A stretch of 64,000 nt of DNA from Jeongeupia wiesaeckerbachi (GTDB lineage: Bacteria; Pseudomonadota; Gammaproteobacteria; Burkholderiales; Chitinibacteraceae). The notes beneath the pieces are model-generated. The model saw only the letters and a program-made list of their open reading frames with translations, searched no databases and was not told where the DNA came from. Position numbers and translations under genes: made by a program. Of the stretch, positions 37,224-45,696 are shown in pieces (position 1 is the first letter of the stretch; every line of letters begins with the position of its first letter). The DNA is taken from positions 248,001 to 312,000 of the forward strand of contig NZ_CP136946.1 of the NCBI RefSeq assembly GCF_050916355.1, written 5' to 3'.

Positions 37224-38302
37224 GCACCGAACCGAGCGCCGAACTGATCGTCGAAGCCGACAAACTGCAGCTGCGCGGCCGGCTTGACGCGCGTGGCGCG
37301 GCAGATATCTGGGCACAGGCGCGCAGCGCGGTCACGGCCGGTTGCGTCGTCGATGCCAGCGGCGTCGACTATTGCGACGGCGCCGGCAGCGCCCTGCTGT
37401 TCGACCTGATCCAGCGCGGCGCGCGCGTCGACGGCCTGCCCGAACGCTATGCCGCCTTGCTTGCCGACTTGCGCCCCGACGAACCGCTGGCCGTGCCGCC
37501 GCCGAAACCGCACGGCCTCGCCGACGAGCTCGCCGATTTCGGCAAGGCGATCAGCAGCGAATTCACGCTGACGATGGCCTTCATCGGCGTGTTCACCGCC
37601 GATATGGCACGCATCTTCACCGCGCGCGGCAAGATCCGCTGGCGCAACGGTTTTGCCGTCGCCAGCAGCGCTGGCGCCGATGCGCTGCCGATCATCGCGC
37701 TGGTTGCCTTCCTGTTCGGCGTGATCCTGTCGTTCCAGTCGGCGGTGCCGATGCGCCAGTTCGGCGCCGAGCTGTTCGTCGCCGACCTCGTCGGTCTCTC
37801 CCTGGTACGCGAGCTGGCGCCGCTGATGACGGCCATCCTGCTCGCCGGCCGCACCGGTGCCGCATTCGCCGCCGAGCTCGGCACGATGAAGGTCAACGAG
37901 GAAATCAACGCGCTGGTCACGCTCGGTCTCGACCCGTTCCGCTTTCTGGTGATTCCGCGCCTGCTGGCCGTCGCGCTGATCATGCCGATGCTGACCGTCT
38001 GCGCCGAGGTGATCGGCCTCGCCGGCATGGCGTTGGTGATGGCGAGTTTCGACGTGCCGTTCGCGACATCGCTGCACCGCGCCACCGCCATCGTCGGCTT
38101 CAGCGATTTCTTCGGCGGTCTCGGCAAGGCCATGGTGTTCGGCTTCTTCATCGCCGCGATCGGCTGCCTGCGCGGCCTGCGTACCGGCGCCGGCGCCGCG
38201 GCCGTCGGTGAATCGACGACGCGCGCCGTCGTCAGCAGCATCGTCATGCTCGTCGTCGTCGACGGCCTGTTCGCCGTGATGTTCTACATCCTCGGATGGT
38301 GA
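37220..38302 (+). CDS. MlaE-type lipid transport permease with N-terminal STAS-like domain
   Basis: A 360-residue permease of the MlaE family. Residues about 1-95 form a STAS-like domain (LQLRGRLDARGAADIWAQ, VVDASGVDYCDGAGSALLFD), and the rest is the integral MlaE domain with several helices and conserved LVRELAPLMTAILLAGRTGA and GTMKVNEEINAL blocks. In the E. coli Mla system the STAS protein MlaB is separate, so here the two are fused. The ATG at 37220 overlaps the GNAT stop; the longest frame begins inside the GNAT gene. It is first of a four-gene ABC system (permease, ATPase, MCE protein, lipoprotein) for outer-membrane lipid transport. Confidence 0.88.
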   Translation: MSTEPSAELIVEADKLQLRGRLDARGAADIWAQARSAVTAGCVVDASGVDYCDGAGSALLFDLIQRGARVDGLPERYAALLADLRPDEPLAVPPPKPHGLADELADFGKAISSEFTLTMAFIGVFTADMARIFTARGKIRWRNGFAVASSAGADALPIIALVAFLFGVILSFQSAVPMRQFGAELFVADLVGLSLVRELAPLMTAILLAGRTGAAFAAELGTMKVNEEINALVTLGLDPFRFLVIPRLLAVALIMPMLTVCAEVIGLAGMALVMASFDVPFATSLHRATAIVGFSDFFGGLGKAMVFGFFIAAIGCLRGLRTGAGAAAVGESTTRAVVSSIVMLVVVDGLFAVMFYILGW

Positions 38303-38304
38303 CG

Positions 38305-39075
38305 ATGACCGAACCTGTCCGCCACGACACCCCGATCATCCGCGCCGAACACCTTGTCTGCGGTTACGACGACAAGGTAATCCTCGACGACGTGTCGTTC
38401 GAGGTCAAACGCGGCGAGGTCTTCGTCATCCTCGGCGGCTCGGGCTGCGGCAAATCGACCTTGCTGAAGAATCTGATCGGCCTGTACCGGCCGCTGTCGG
38501 GCCAGATCTGGTTCGGCGACGACGAGCTGACCGCGCTCAACGGCGCGGCGCGGCTGGCGCTGTACCAGCGTTTCGGCGTCGCCTACCAGTCCGGCGCGCT
38601 GTTCGGTTCGCTGACCGTGCTCGAAAACGTGATGCTGCCGCTGACCGAGCACACACCGCTCGACGCCGCCGCGGTCGAGCTGATCGCCCGGCTCAAGCTG
38701 CGTCTGGTCGGGCTGGAGGCGTTTGCCGACTATGTGCCGGCCTCGCTGTCGGGCGGGATGCAGAAACGCGTGGCGATCGCCCGGGCGATTGCGCTCGACC
38801 CGGAAATCGTTTTCCTCGACGAACCGTCGGCCGGCCTCGATCCGGTCACCGGCGCCGAACTCGACGCGCTGATCCTCCAGCTGTCGCACAGCCTCGGGCT
38901 GACCTTCGTCGTCGTCACCCACGAACTGGCGAGCATCATGGCGATCGCCGACACCGCGCTGATGCTCGATGCCAGCGTGCGCGGCGTGATCGCCGTCGGC
39001 CCGCCGGCCGAGCTGGCCGCCCATTCAACGGACGAGCGCGTGCAGCGCTTCTTTCAACGCAAGGTAGCCGCATGA
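38305..39075 (+). CDS. MlaF-type ATPase of the lipid transporter
   Basis: A 256-residue ABC ATPase. The Walker A is GGSGCGKST, the signature LSGGMQKRVAIARA is typical of MlaF, Walker B is IVFLDEPSAGLDP and the switch is VTHELAS. The start is placed at ATG 38305, three bases after the permease stop, with GGATGG at suitable spacing; ATG 38296 overlapping the permease is an alternative that adds three residues. It overlaps the next gene by 4 bp. Confidence 0.9.
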   Translation: MTEPVRHDTPIIRAEHLVCGYDDKVILDDVSFEVKRGEVFVILGGSGCGKSTLLKNLIGLYRPLSGQIWFGDDELTALNGAARLALYQRFGVAYQSGALFGSLTVLENVMLPLTEHTPLDAAAVELIARLKLRLVGLEAFADYVPASLSGGMQKRVAIARAIALDPEIVFLDEPSAGLDPVTGAELDALILQLSHSLGLTFVVVTHELASIMAIADTALMLDASVRGVIAVGPPAELAAHSTDERVQRFFQRKVAA

Positions 39076-40124
39076 CTCCCAGACAAAGCCATATCCGCCT
39101 CGGCCTGTTCGTGACGCTGGCCGTGGCGCTGACGCTGGTGCTGCTGATCGCCTTCGGCGCAGGGCGCTGGTTTTCGAATGCGCCGGTGCTGGAGACCTAT
39201 TTCAACGAATCGGTCAAAGGCCTCGATGTCGGTTCGTCGGTTCGTTATCGCGGCGTTGCGATCGGCGAAGTCAGCAAGATCGGCTTTACCGCGGTCAAGT
39301 ATCCGGAGGCCGCCGCCGACAGCAGTTGGCGCCAGCACTATGTGCTGATCGAAATGCGCTTGCGGCCGGAAACGCTGGGGCCGCGCGCCGACGCGACCTT
39401 GAACCAGGCGGCGCTGGACCAGGAAATCGCCCGTGGCCTGCGCGTGCGCATCGCGCCGCAAGGACTGACCGGCGCCAACTACATCGAGATCGACTACGTC
39501 GAGGGCGGGCAAAGCCCGATCCTGCCGATCAACTGGAAACCCGCCGCGCTCTACGTGCCGTCGGCGCGCAGCACCGTCGGCCAGTTGCTGAATGCGACGC
39601 AAAGCATCGCCGACAAGCTTGCCAAGCTTGATCTGCAATCGGTGGTCGACAAGGTCGCGCAAGCCGCCGACACCGTCGACAGCAAGCTGAACGCGATGCC
39701 GCTCGAAGAAATCGGCCGTAATGCGCAGAAGGCCAGCGAACAACTGGCGGCCATGCAGCTGAAGCCGATCGGCGACGAAACGCTGGCGCTGGTGCGCGAG
39801 TTGCGGCAGAACAACAGCCGTCTTGGCGCCCTGCTCGCCGATCCGGCGCTAGCCAGTGCGCCGGCCGAACTGCAGGCAACGCTGAAATCGGCCAACACGC
39901 TGCTCGCCAATCCGGCCTGGCATCAATCGCTCGACCGCCTCAACCACTCGCTCGGCGAAATCGACCGTCTGTTGCTCGACCGCAATGCACTGCTCGGCCA
40001 TACGCTGGATAACCTCTATAGCGGCAGTAGCGAACTCGATGCACTGTTGCGCGACATCCGCGCCAACCCGTCGTCGCTGCTGTTCTCCGAACCGCCGCCC
40101 GCCTATCCGCTCCCGCAACGCTGA
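39072..40124 (+). CDS. MCE/MlaD-type lipid-binding protein
   Basis: A 350-residue inner-membrane-anchored periplasmic protein. One helix at residues about 9-31 (LGLFVTLAVALTLVLLIAFGAG) is followed by a single MCE domain (TYFNESVKGLDVGSSVRYRGVAIGEVSKIG, GLRVRIAPQGLTGANYIEIDY). A long helical, coiled region to the C-terminus (residues about 170-340) is characteristic of longer MCE proteins and may span part of the periplasm. In Mla-like systems it receives phospholipid for the permease. Confidence 0.9.
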   Translation: MTPRQSHIRLGLFVTLAVALTLVLLIAFGAGRWFSNAPVLETYFNESVKGLDVGSSVRYRGVAIGEVSKIGFTAVKYPEAAADSSWRQHYVLIEMRLRPETLGPRADATLNQAALDQEIARGLRVRIAPQGLTGANYIEIDYVEGGQSPILPINWKPAALYVPSARSTVGQLLNATQSIADKLAKLDLQSVVDKVAQAADTVDSKLNAMPLEEIGRNAQKASEQLAAMQLKPIGDETLALVRELRQNNSRLGALLADPALASAPAELQATLKSANTLLANPAWHQSLDRLNHSLGEIDRLLLDRNALLGHTLDNLYSGSSELDALLRDIRANPSSLLFSEPPPAYPLPQR

Positions 40125-40132
40125 GACCTGCC

Positions 40133-40717
40133 ATGCGCTTTCTCCTGATTCTCGTCGCCACGGTCCTGCTCACCGCCTGCGCGGCCAGCCGCCCGAGCGC
40201 CGAATTCAACTATGTGCTCAACGTCGAACGCCCGGCCCAGACCACCCAGACGCTCGCCGGCACGACGGTCTATGTCGGCACGCTCGCGGTCGATGAGCCT
40301 TATGGCCAGCGCGGTTTCGTCTACCGCGAAACGGCCCAGCGTCTCGCCGTCGACCCGTACCGCGGCTATGTCGCACCGCCGGCACGGCAAATCGAAAACC
40401 GGCTGAACGACTGGCTGGTCGCCGCAGGCGCAACGCTGACCCAGGATCGCAGCGCCGCGCCGTACGCCATCGACGGCCGGATCAGCGCGCTCTACACCGA
40501 CCTGCGCGCCGAGCAGCCCAGCGAGGCCGTCGTCCGGCTGCGGATCGCGCTGCGCAGCGGCACCGCGCCGGCCCGGCAGATCACCGTCGGCGGCCACGCC
40601 AAGGTGTCGCCGATGAATGGCGACGGCATCGCCGCGGCGACCAATGCGGCACTGGCTGACGCACTTTCCCAACTGGAAACGGCGCTGGCGGGCGAAAGCC
40701 GGGCCGCGTTGCGGTAA
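40133..40717 (+). CDS. ABC-type transport auxiliary lipoprotein (PqiC-like)
   Basis: A 194-residue outer-membrane lipoprotein with a signal peptide ending in the lipobox LLTAC (Cys at residue 16). The family pattern of PqiC/DUF330 auxiliary proteins is seen (TVYVGTLAVDEPYGQRGFVYRET, YVAPPARQIENRLNDWLV). Such lipoproteins are thought to receive the MCE protein at the outer membrane. It ends the lipid-transport operon, 8 bp after the MCE gene and 30 bp before fliA. Confidence 0.85.
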   Translation: MRFLLILVATVLLTACAASRPSAEFNYVLNVERPAQTTQTLAGTTVYVGTLAVDEPYGQRGFVYRETAQRLAVDPYRGYVAPPARQIENRLNDWLVAAGATLTQDRSAAPYAIDGRISALYTDLRAEQPSEAVVRLRIALRSGTAPARQITVGGHAKVSPMNGDGIAAATNAALADALSQLETALAGESRAALR

Positions 40718-40747
40718 ACTGACCCGGCAACCGTTCCATCAAGGCCC

Positions 40748-41503
40748 ATGCTCAATCAACGCGCCCTCAAGCTCTACCGTGACACCCGCTCGGACAACGA
40801 TGCGGAACTGCTTGCGCGCTCGACGCCGCTGGTCAAGAAGATCGCGTATCACCTGATCGCAAGGCTGCCGGCCAGCGTCGACGTCGACGATCTGATCCAG
40901 GTCGGCCTGATCGGTTTGATGGACGCCGCACGCAATTTCGATCCTGCCGCCGGCGTGCAGTTCGATACCTTCGCGTCGCAACGCATCCGCGGTGCGATGC
41001 TCGACGAGCTGCGCAGCGCCGACTGGCTGCCACGGCAGACCCGTCGCAACCTGCGCAGCATCGACGCAGCGATCCACAAGCTCGAACAACAGCTTGGCCG
41101 CGCGCCCGGTGAAGCCGAGGTCGCCGCGGCGCTGGACCTGCCGCTCACCGATTATCAGGACATGCTTGGCGACGCGCGCGGCCACCAGTTGCTGCACATC
41201 GACGACTACGCCCGCGACGACGACGAGCACGGCGCATCATCGCCGCTCGATGCCTTCGCCGCCGACCACGCTGCCGATCCGCTCGCACAGCTCGACGATG
41301 CGCACTTCCGCGCCAAGCTGATCGAGGGCATCTCGCAGTTGCCGGAACGCGAAAAGCTGCTGATGGCGCTGTATTACGACGAAGAACTCAACCTCAAGGA
41401 AATCGGCGCGGTGCTCGGCGTTTCCGAATCGCGCGTCTGCCAGCTGCATAGCCAGGCCGTCGCACGGCTGCGCACCCGACTGACCGACTGGACCGCCAGA
41501 TAA
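40748..41503 (+). CDS. fliA: Flagellar sigma factor FliA (sigma28)
   Basis: A 251-residue sigma factor for late flagellar genes. Regions 2 (LIARLPASVDVDDLIQVGLIGLMDAARNFDP), 3 (RRNLRSIDAAIHKLEQQLGR) and 4 (LPEREKLLMALYYDEELNLKEIGAVLGVSESRVCQLHSQA) are intact. It overlaps nothing but is directly followed by the motA-type gene, whose ATG begins one base after the fliA stop codon. Confidence 0.95.
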   Translation: MLNQRALKLYRDTRSDNDAELLARSTPLVKKIAYHLIARLPASVDVDDLIQVGLIGLMDAARNFDPAAGVQFDTFASQRIRGAMLDELRSADWLPRQTRRNLRSIDAAIHKLEQQLGRAPGEAEVAAALDLPLTDYQDMLGDARGHQLLHIDDYARDDDEHGASSPLDAFAADHAADPLAQLDDAHFRAKLIEGISQLPEREKLLMALYYDEELNLKEIGAVLGVSESRVCQLHSQAVARLRTRLTDWTAR

Positions 41504-42247
41504 ATGGACAAGATCAGCATCTTCGGCCTCATCCTCGGCCTGACCGCCATCCTGCTGGGCCAATGGCTCGAAGGCGGCCACATCGGCTCGCTGCTGCAGC
41601 TGACCGCCTTCCTGATCGTCATCGGCGGCACTGCCGGTGCGGTAATGCTGCAGAGCCGGATGAGCGACTTCATCGCCGGCATGAGAATGCTGCGCTGGGT
41701 ATTCGTGCCGCCGCAACACGACAACCGCAAGCTGCTGGCAACGCTGGTCAACTGGGGGCACCAGTCGCGTCGCGGTGGCCTGCTGGCGCTCGAAAACGTC
41801 ATGAACACCGAGAAAAGCCCCTTCGTCAAACGCGGGCTGCAGATGCTCGTCGACGGTGCCGAGCCGGAAATGATCCGCCGCGCCTTCGAGCTCGACATCG
41901 ACGCCTACGAGCACAGCGCCAAGGCAGCGGCCAAGATCTGGGACGCCGCCGGCGGCTACGCACCGACGCTGGGCATCCTCGGCGCGGTACTCGGGCTGAT
42001 CCATGTGATGGAAAACCTGTCGGACCCGTCCAAGCTCGGCGCCGGCATTGCCGTGGCCTTCGTCGCGACGATCTACGGTGTCGGCATCGCCAACCTCGTG
42101 TTCCTGCCGATCGCCGGCAAGCTCAAGCGCCACATCCACAGCGAAGTCATCCACCGCGAGATGCTGCTCGAAGGCCTGGTCGCGATCGCCAACGGCGAAA
42201 ACCCGCGCCTGTACGAAAACAAGCTCGCGGGCTATCTGCACGCCTAA
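41504..42247 (+). CDS. Flagellar stator protein, MotC/PomA type
   Basis: A 247-residue stator subunit with four membrane helices (residues about 3-22, 30-50, 150-175, 180-205) and the cytoplasmic loop bearing the torque-generating charged residues. Family blocks are DAAGGYAPTLGILGAVLGLIHVMENL and GAGIAVAFVATIYGVGIANLVFLPIAGKL. It belongs to the MotC/PomA branch usually found as motC-motD after fliA. No motD/pomB follows: the structured element copy B and an acyltransferase gene occupy that place. A partner must be encoded elsewhere. Confidence 0.88.
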   Translation: MDKISIFGLILGLTAILLGQWLEGGHIGSLLQLTAFLIVIGGTAGAVMLQSRMSDFIAGMRMLRWVFVPPQHDNRKLLATLVNWGHQSRRGGLLALENVMNTEKSPFVKRGLQMLVDGAEPEMIRRAFELDIDAYEHSAKAAAKIWDAAGGYAPTLGILGAVLGLIHVMENLSDPSKLGAGIAVAFVATIYGVGIANLVFLPIAGKLKRHIHSEVIHREMLLEGLVAIANGENPRLYENKLAGYLHA

Positions 42248-42271
42248 AGCGACACTGTCCCACGGTCAAAC

Positions 42272-42415
42272 CGGCTAAGGGCTGCTGCCCTACCCGGGAA
42301 ACGGTGCTGGCAAGGCGTGCGACACGTCCCACGGGACCTCGCGACGGTCGCAACAGTAAGAACGGCACGGCCAGTGCGCGCAACGCGGCCAGCGGGGTTT
42401 TGTTAGCTGCGCTAA
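42272..42415. ncRNA. Structured intergenic element, copy B
   Basis: About 144 nt between the motA-type gene and the acyltransferase, related to 26368-26531. The 20-mer starting GAAACGGTGCTGG (42298-42317) is identical in both. Hairpins are AGGGC-tgct-GCCCT (42278-42291) and TTAGC-tgc-GCTAA (42403-42415). The 5' GCTAA can also pair with the 3' TTAGC. No frame spanning it codes a plausible protein. Strand, transcript and role are unknown; the spacer is otherwise empty. Confidence 0.6.
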
Positions 42416-42447
42416 ACCGAAAGCAGACTCGCGACAGCGGAGACGCA

Positions 42448-43191
42448 ATGCGCTACCTGCTGCACCTTTTCAACCGGGCGCTGGGCTGGCTCGATCTCGC
42501 TGCGTATACGCTGGCACTGCTGCTGCTGGCCTTGCTGCCATCCGGCTGGCTAAGCGCCTGGTACCCGGCCCTGTTTCGCAGTTGGTGCCGCTGTTTTGTC
42601 CGCGCCCTCGGCGTCGAGCTGCACCTTCACCAGCACCAGACGCGCCCGCTCCCCGCGCATTTCATCCTGATCGCCAATCACCCGTCGGCGCTCGAACTGG
42701 TTGGCATTCCGGGCCTGTTCAACGTCGTCAGCCTGGCCAAGGTCGAAGTCCGCGACTGGTGGTTCGTCGGTCGCATCGCCGCCGCCGCCGGCACCTTTTT
42801 CGTCCAGCGCGAGAACAAGGGCTCGCGCCAGAATGCGCTGACGTCGATGCGCGATGCCGTCAGCAGCGGGCGCAATATTGCGATCTATCCCGAAGGCGGC
42901 TGCAAGGGCCGACGCCTCGCCGAACGTTTCCACTACGGCGCGTTCACACTCTCGCTCGACGCTGGCGTGCCGATCGTGCCGGTGTTTCTGCATTACGAGG
43001 CACAACAGTCCTTCGCCTGGGAGGGCCAGACACTGCCGCAGATGCTGTGCCAGATCGCCAGCGCGCCCAACCGGCACGCCCATTACCATGTCTACGACGC
43101 GTTCGATCCGGCCGATTTCGCCGATCGTGACGCCTACGCGCAACACGTCCACGCCTGCTACCTCGCGTGGCAACAACGCCATCTCGACTAG
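42448..43191 (+). CDS. 1-acyl-glycerol-3-phosphate acyltransferase-like protein (PlsC family)
   Basis: A 247-residue acyltransferase with an N-terminal membrane segment (residues about 10-33). The catalytic motif is NHPSALE, an H-x4-E version of the usual H-x4-D, followed by FFVQRENKG for substrate binding and IAIYPEGGCKG, the third motif with Glu-Gly. PVVPVFL-like VPIVPVFLHYE is also present. It probably acylates lysophosphatidate or a lipid-A-type precursor at the inner membrane. The ATG at 42448 is the first after the intergenic element. It is not clearly part of an operon. Confidence 0.85.
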   Translation: MRYLLHLFNRALGWLDLAAYTLALLLLALLPSGWLSAWYPALFRSWCRCFVRALGVELHLHQHQTRPLPAHFILIANHPSALELVGIPGLFNVVSLAKVEVRDWWFVGRIAAAAGTFFVQRENKGSRQNALTSMRDAVSSGRNIAIYPEGGCKGRRLAERFHYGAFTLSLDAGVPIVPVFLHYEAQQSFAWEGQTLPQMLCQIASAPNRHAHYHVYDAFDPADFADRDAYAQHVHACYLAWQQRHLD

Positions 43192-43341
43192 CCACTGCCC
43201 GGCAACGCCGTCTTACTGCCCGCATCCAGCTGGTTTTCCAGGCCAAGATCGCCATGGCGGTCACAGTTCCCGGCCGTGTCACACCTGCCAGCGGACGAAC
43301 CGTTATAATCGGCAGCTGAATACCAATCCCTCCGTTGCGAC

Positions 43342-45696
43342 ATGGCCATTTTCCGCAAGAAAAACATCACCAAGGCCTCGACTCGAGCGGCGCTTCCCCC
43401 GCAGCTCGCAGGCGTGCTGCGCGAATCGTGGTGGCTGTTGCTGGTCGCCATTGTCGTCTACCTCGTCCTGGCGCTCGGCAGCTACCACCGCGCTGATCCG
43501 GGCTGGTCGCACAGCGCCACGCAGGCCGCCGTGCTGAATCGTGGCGGCAGCGTCGGCGCCTGGGTGGCGGACATCCTGCTGTCCGTTTTCGGCCTCTCGG
43601 CCTGGTGGTGGGTCGCCTTCTGCCTCGCCGCGATTCTCTGGGGCTATCGGCGGATCGATCACATCAGTCACTCGTCGCGGCCGGTCGTGCTGCTGGCCTG
43701 CACCGGCTTCTTCATGATTCTGCTGGCGAGCAGCAGCCTTGAGGCACTGCGTCTGCACACGCTCGACGTCGCCTTGCCGCTGGCGCACGGCGGCATCGTC
43801 GGCGTCGCCCTTGGCGGCTGGCTCTACCAGGCGCTCGGCTTTGCCGGCGCGACCCTGACGCTGATCGTGGTCTGGGCGCTCGGCGTCTCTTTGTTCACCG
43901 GCCTGTCATGGCTGGCGCTGATGGAAAAACTCGGTACCGGCATCGAATGGCTGGGCTTCAAGTGCGTCGACACCTGGCAGGCCGCGCAGGATCGCCGCAT
44001 CGGCCGGCAGGCGTCGGTACAGCGCGAAGAAAAGATCAGCGTCGAGAAGAAAAAGCAGGAAGACAAAGCGCCGCTGAAAATCGAAACACCGCAAATCGAA
44101 GTCCCGGTCGCCAAGGCCGTGATCAAGGCTGCCGAGAAGGAAGCCGAGGCGCAGCAGAAGAAAACCGTCCAGCCGACGCTGTTCGCCCCGGACGATCTGC
44201 CCACACCTGCGGCTGTCGGCGGCCTGCCGGCGCTGAGCCTGCTCGCGCCAATGCAGTCCTCGCAGGAAAGCATCAGCAATGACACGCTCGAATTCACCTC
44301 GCGACTGATCGAGCGCAAGCTCGCCGAGTTCAACGTCGAGGTCAAGGTCATCGCCGCCTACCCCGGTCCGGTGATCACCCGTTACGAGATCGAGCCGGCC
44401 GTCGGTGTCAAAGGCGCGCAGATCGTCAATCTGATGAAGGATCTGGCGCGCGCGCTCGGCCTCGTCAGCATCCGCGTGGTCGAGACGATTCCAGGCAAGA
44501 CCTGCATGGGCCTAGAGCTGCCGAACCCGAAGCGGCAGATGATCCGGCTGTCCGAGATCCTGTCGTCCGAAGCCTTCCACGGCATGCATTCGAAACTGGC
44601 GATCGCCCTCGGCAAGGACATCACCGGCAAGCCCAGCGTCACCGATCTGGCCAAGGCACCGCACATGCTGGTCGCCGGCACCACCGGCTCGGGCAAGTCG
44701 GTCGGCGTCAACGCGATGATCCTCTCGCTCTTGTACAAGGCGACGCCGGAAGAAGTGCGCTTCATCATGGTCGACCCGAAGATGCTCGAGCTGTCGGTCT
44801 ACGACGGCATTCCGCACCTGCTGGCACCGGTGGTCACCGACATGAAGCTCGCCGCCAACGCGCTGAACTGGTGCGTGGCCGAGATGGAAAAACGCTACCG
44901 GTTGATGAGCCATTTCGGCGTGCGCAACCTCGCCGGCTTCAACCAGAAGGTGAAGGAAGCCGAAAAGGCCGGTCAGAAGCTGACCAATCCGTTCACGCTG
45001 ACGCCGGACAACCCGGAACCGGTCGAGCACCTGCCCTTCATCGTCGTGGTGGTGGACGAGTTCGCCGACCTGATGATGGTCGCTGGCAAGAAGATCGAAG
45101 AACTGATCGCCCGGCTGGCGCAGAAGGCCCGTGCCGCCGGCATCCACCTGATCCTCGCCACCCAGCGGCCGTCGGTCGACGTGATCACCGGGCTGATCAA
45201 GGCCAATATCCCGACCCGGCTGGCGTTCCAGGTCTCGAGCAAGATCGACAGCCGCACCATCCTCGACCAGATGGGTGCCGAAGCGCTCCTGGGCCAGGGC
45301 GACATGCTGTTCCTGCCGCCGGGCACCGGCTACCCGCAGCGCGTCCACGGCGCCTTTGTTGCCGATGACGAAGTGCACAAGGTCGTCGAATACCTGAAGA
45401 GCACCGGCGAACCCGACTACATCGACGGCGTGCTCAACGGCGGTTTCGACGCCGAAGCTGCCGGCAGTACATCGCTCGAAGGCGGCGGCAGCGATCAGGA
45501 GGCCGACCCGCTGTACGACGAAGCGGTCGCCTTCGTACTGAAATCGCGCCGCGCATCGATCTCGTCGGTACAGCGCCAGCTGCGCATCGGCTACAACCGC
45601 GCCGCACGGCTGATCGAGAGCATGGAGGCCGCGGGCCTCGTCAGCCCGATGGAAACCAACGGCAACCGCACCATCCTCGTGCCGCCAGCCGAATAA
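43342..45696 (+). CDS. ftsK: DNA translocase FtsK
   Basis: A 784-residue septal DNA pump. Four membrane helices occupy residues about 28-180, then a short charged linker, then the motor domain with Walker A VAGTTGSGKSVGVNAM, the conserved VDPKMLELSVYDGIPHLL and VVVDEFADLMM blocks. The C-terminal gamma domain (DPLYDEAVAFVLKSRRASISSVQRQLRIGYNRAARL) binds the KOPS sequence. Length is typical of the shorter, linker-poor class. A TATAAT box lies at 43314-43319, 23 bp before the ATG. The next gene begins directly after its stop. Confidence 0.95.
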   Translation: MAIFRKKNITKASTRAALPPQLAGVLRESWWLLLVAIVVYLVLALGSYHRADPGWSHSATQAAVLNRGGSVGAWVADILLSVFGLSAWWWVAFCLAAILWGYRRIDHISHSSRPVVLLACTGFFMILLASSSLEALRLHTLDVALPLAHGGIVGVALGGWLYQALGFAGATLTLIVVWALGVSLFTGLSWLALMEKLGTGIEWLGFKCVDTWQAAQDRRIGRQASVQREEKISVEKKKQEDKAPLKIETPQIEVPVAKAVIKAAEKEAEAQQKKTVQPTLFAPDDLPTPAAVGGLPALSLLAPMQSSQESISNDTLEFTSRLIERKLAEFNVEVKVIAAYPGPVITRYEIEPAVGVKGAQIVNLMKDLARALGLVSIRVVETIPGKTCMGLELPNPKRQMIRLSEILSSEAFHGMHSKLAIALGKDITGKPSVTDLAKAPHMLVAGTTGSGKSVGVNAMILSLLYKATPEEVRFIMVDPKMLELSVYDGIPHLLAPVVTDMKLAANALNWCVAEMEKRYRLMSHFGVRNLAGFNQKVKEAEKAGQKLTNPFTLTPDNPEPVEHLPFIVVVVDEFADLMMVAGKKIEELIARLAQKARAAGIHLILATQRPSVDVITGLIKANIPTRLAFQVSSKIDSRTILDQMGAEALLGQGDMLFLPPGTGYPQRVHGAFVADDEVHKVVEYLKSTGEPDYIDGVLNGGFDAEAAGSTSLEGGGSDQEADPLYDEAVAFVLKSRRASISSVQRQLRIGYNRAARLIESMEAAGLVSPMETNGNRTILVPPAE

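Noticed and set aside
26368..42415. The repeated intergenic elements as integron attC sites
   Set aside because: The ends carry GCTAA and GTTAGC, but not the RYYYAAC and GTTRRRY core sites, and the interior is not one long imperfect palindrome. No integrase or cassette array is present.
42660..42710. H-x4-E in the acyltransferase as a lost catalytic residue
   Set aside because: Glu variants of the H-x4-D motif occur in PlsC-like proteins of this group, so this is not a clear defect.
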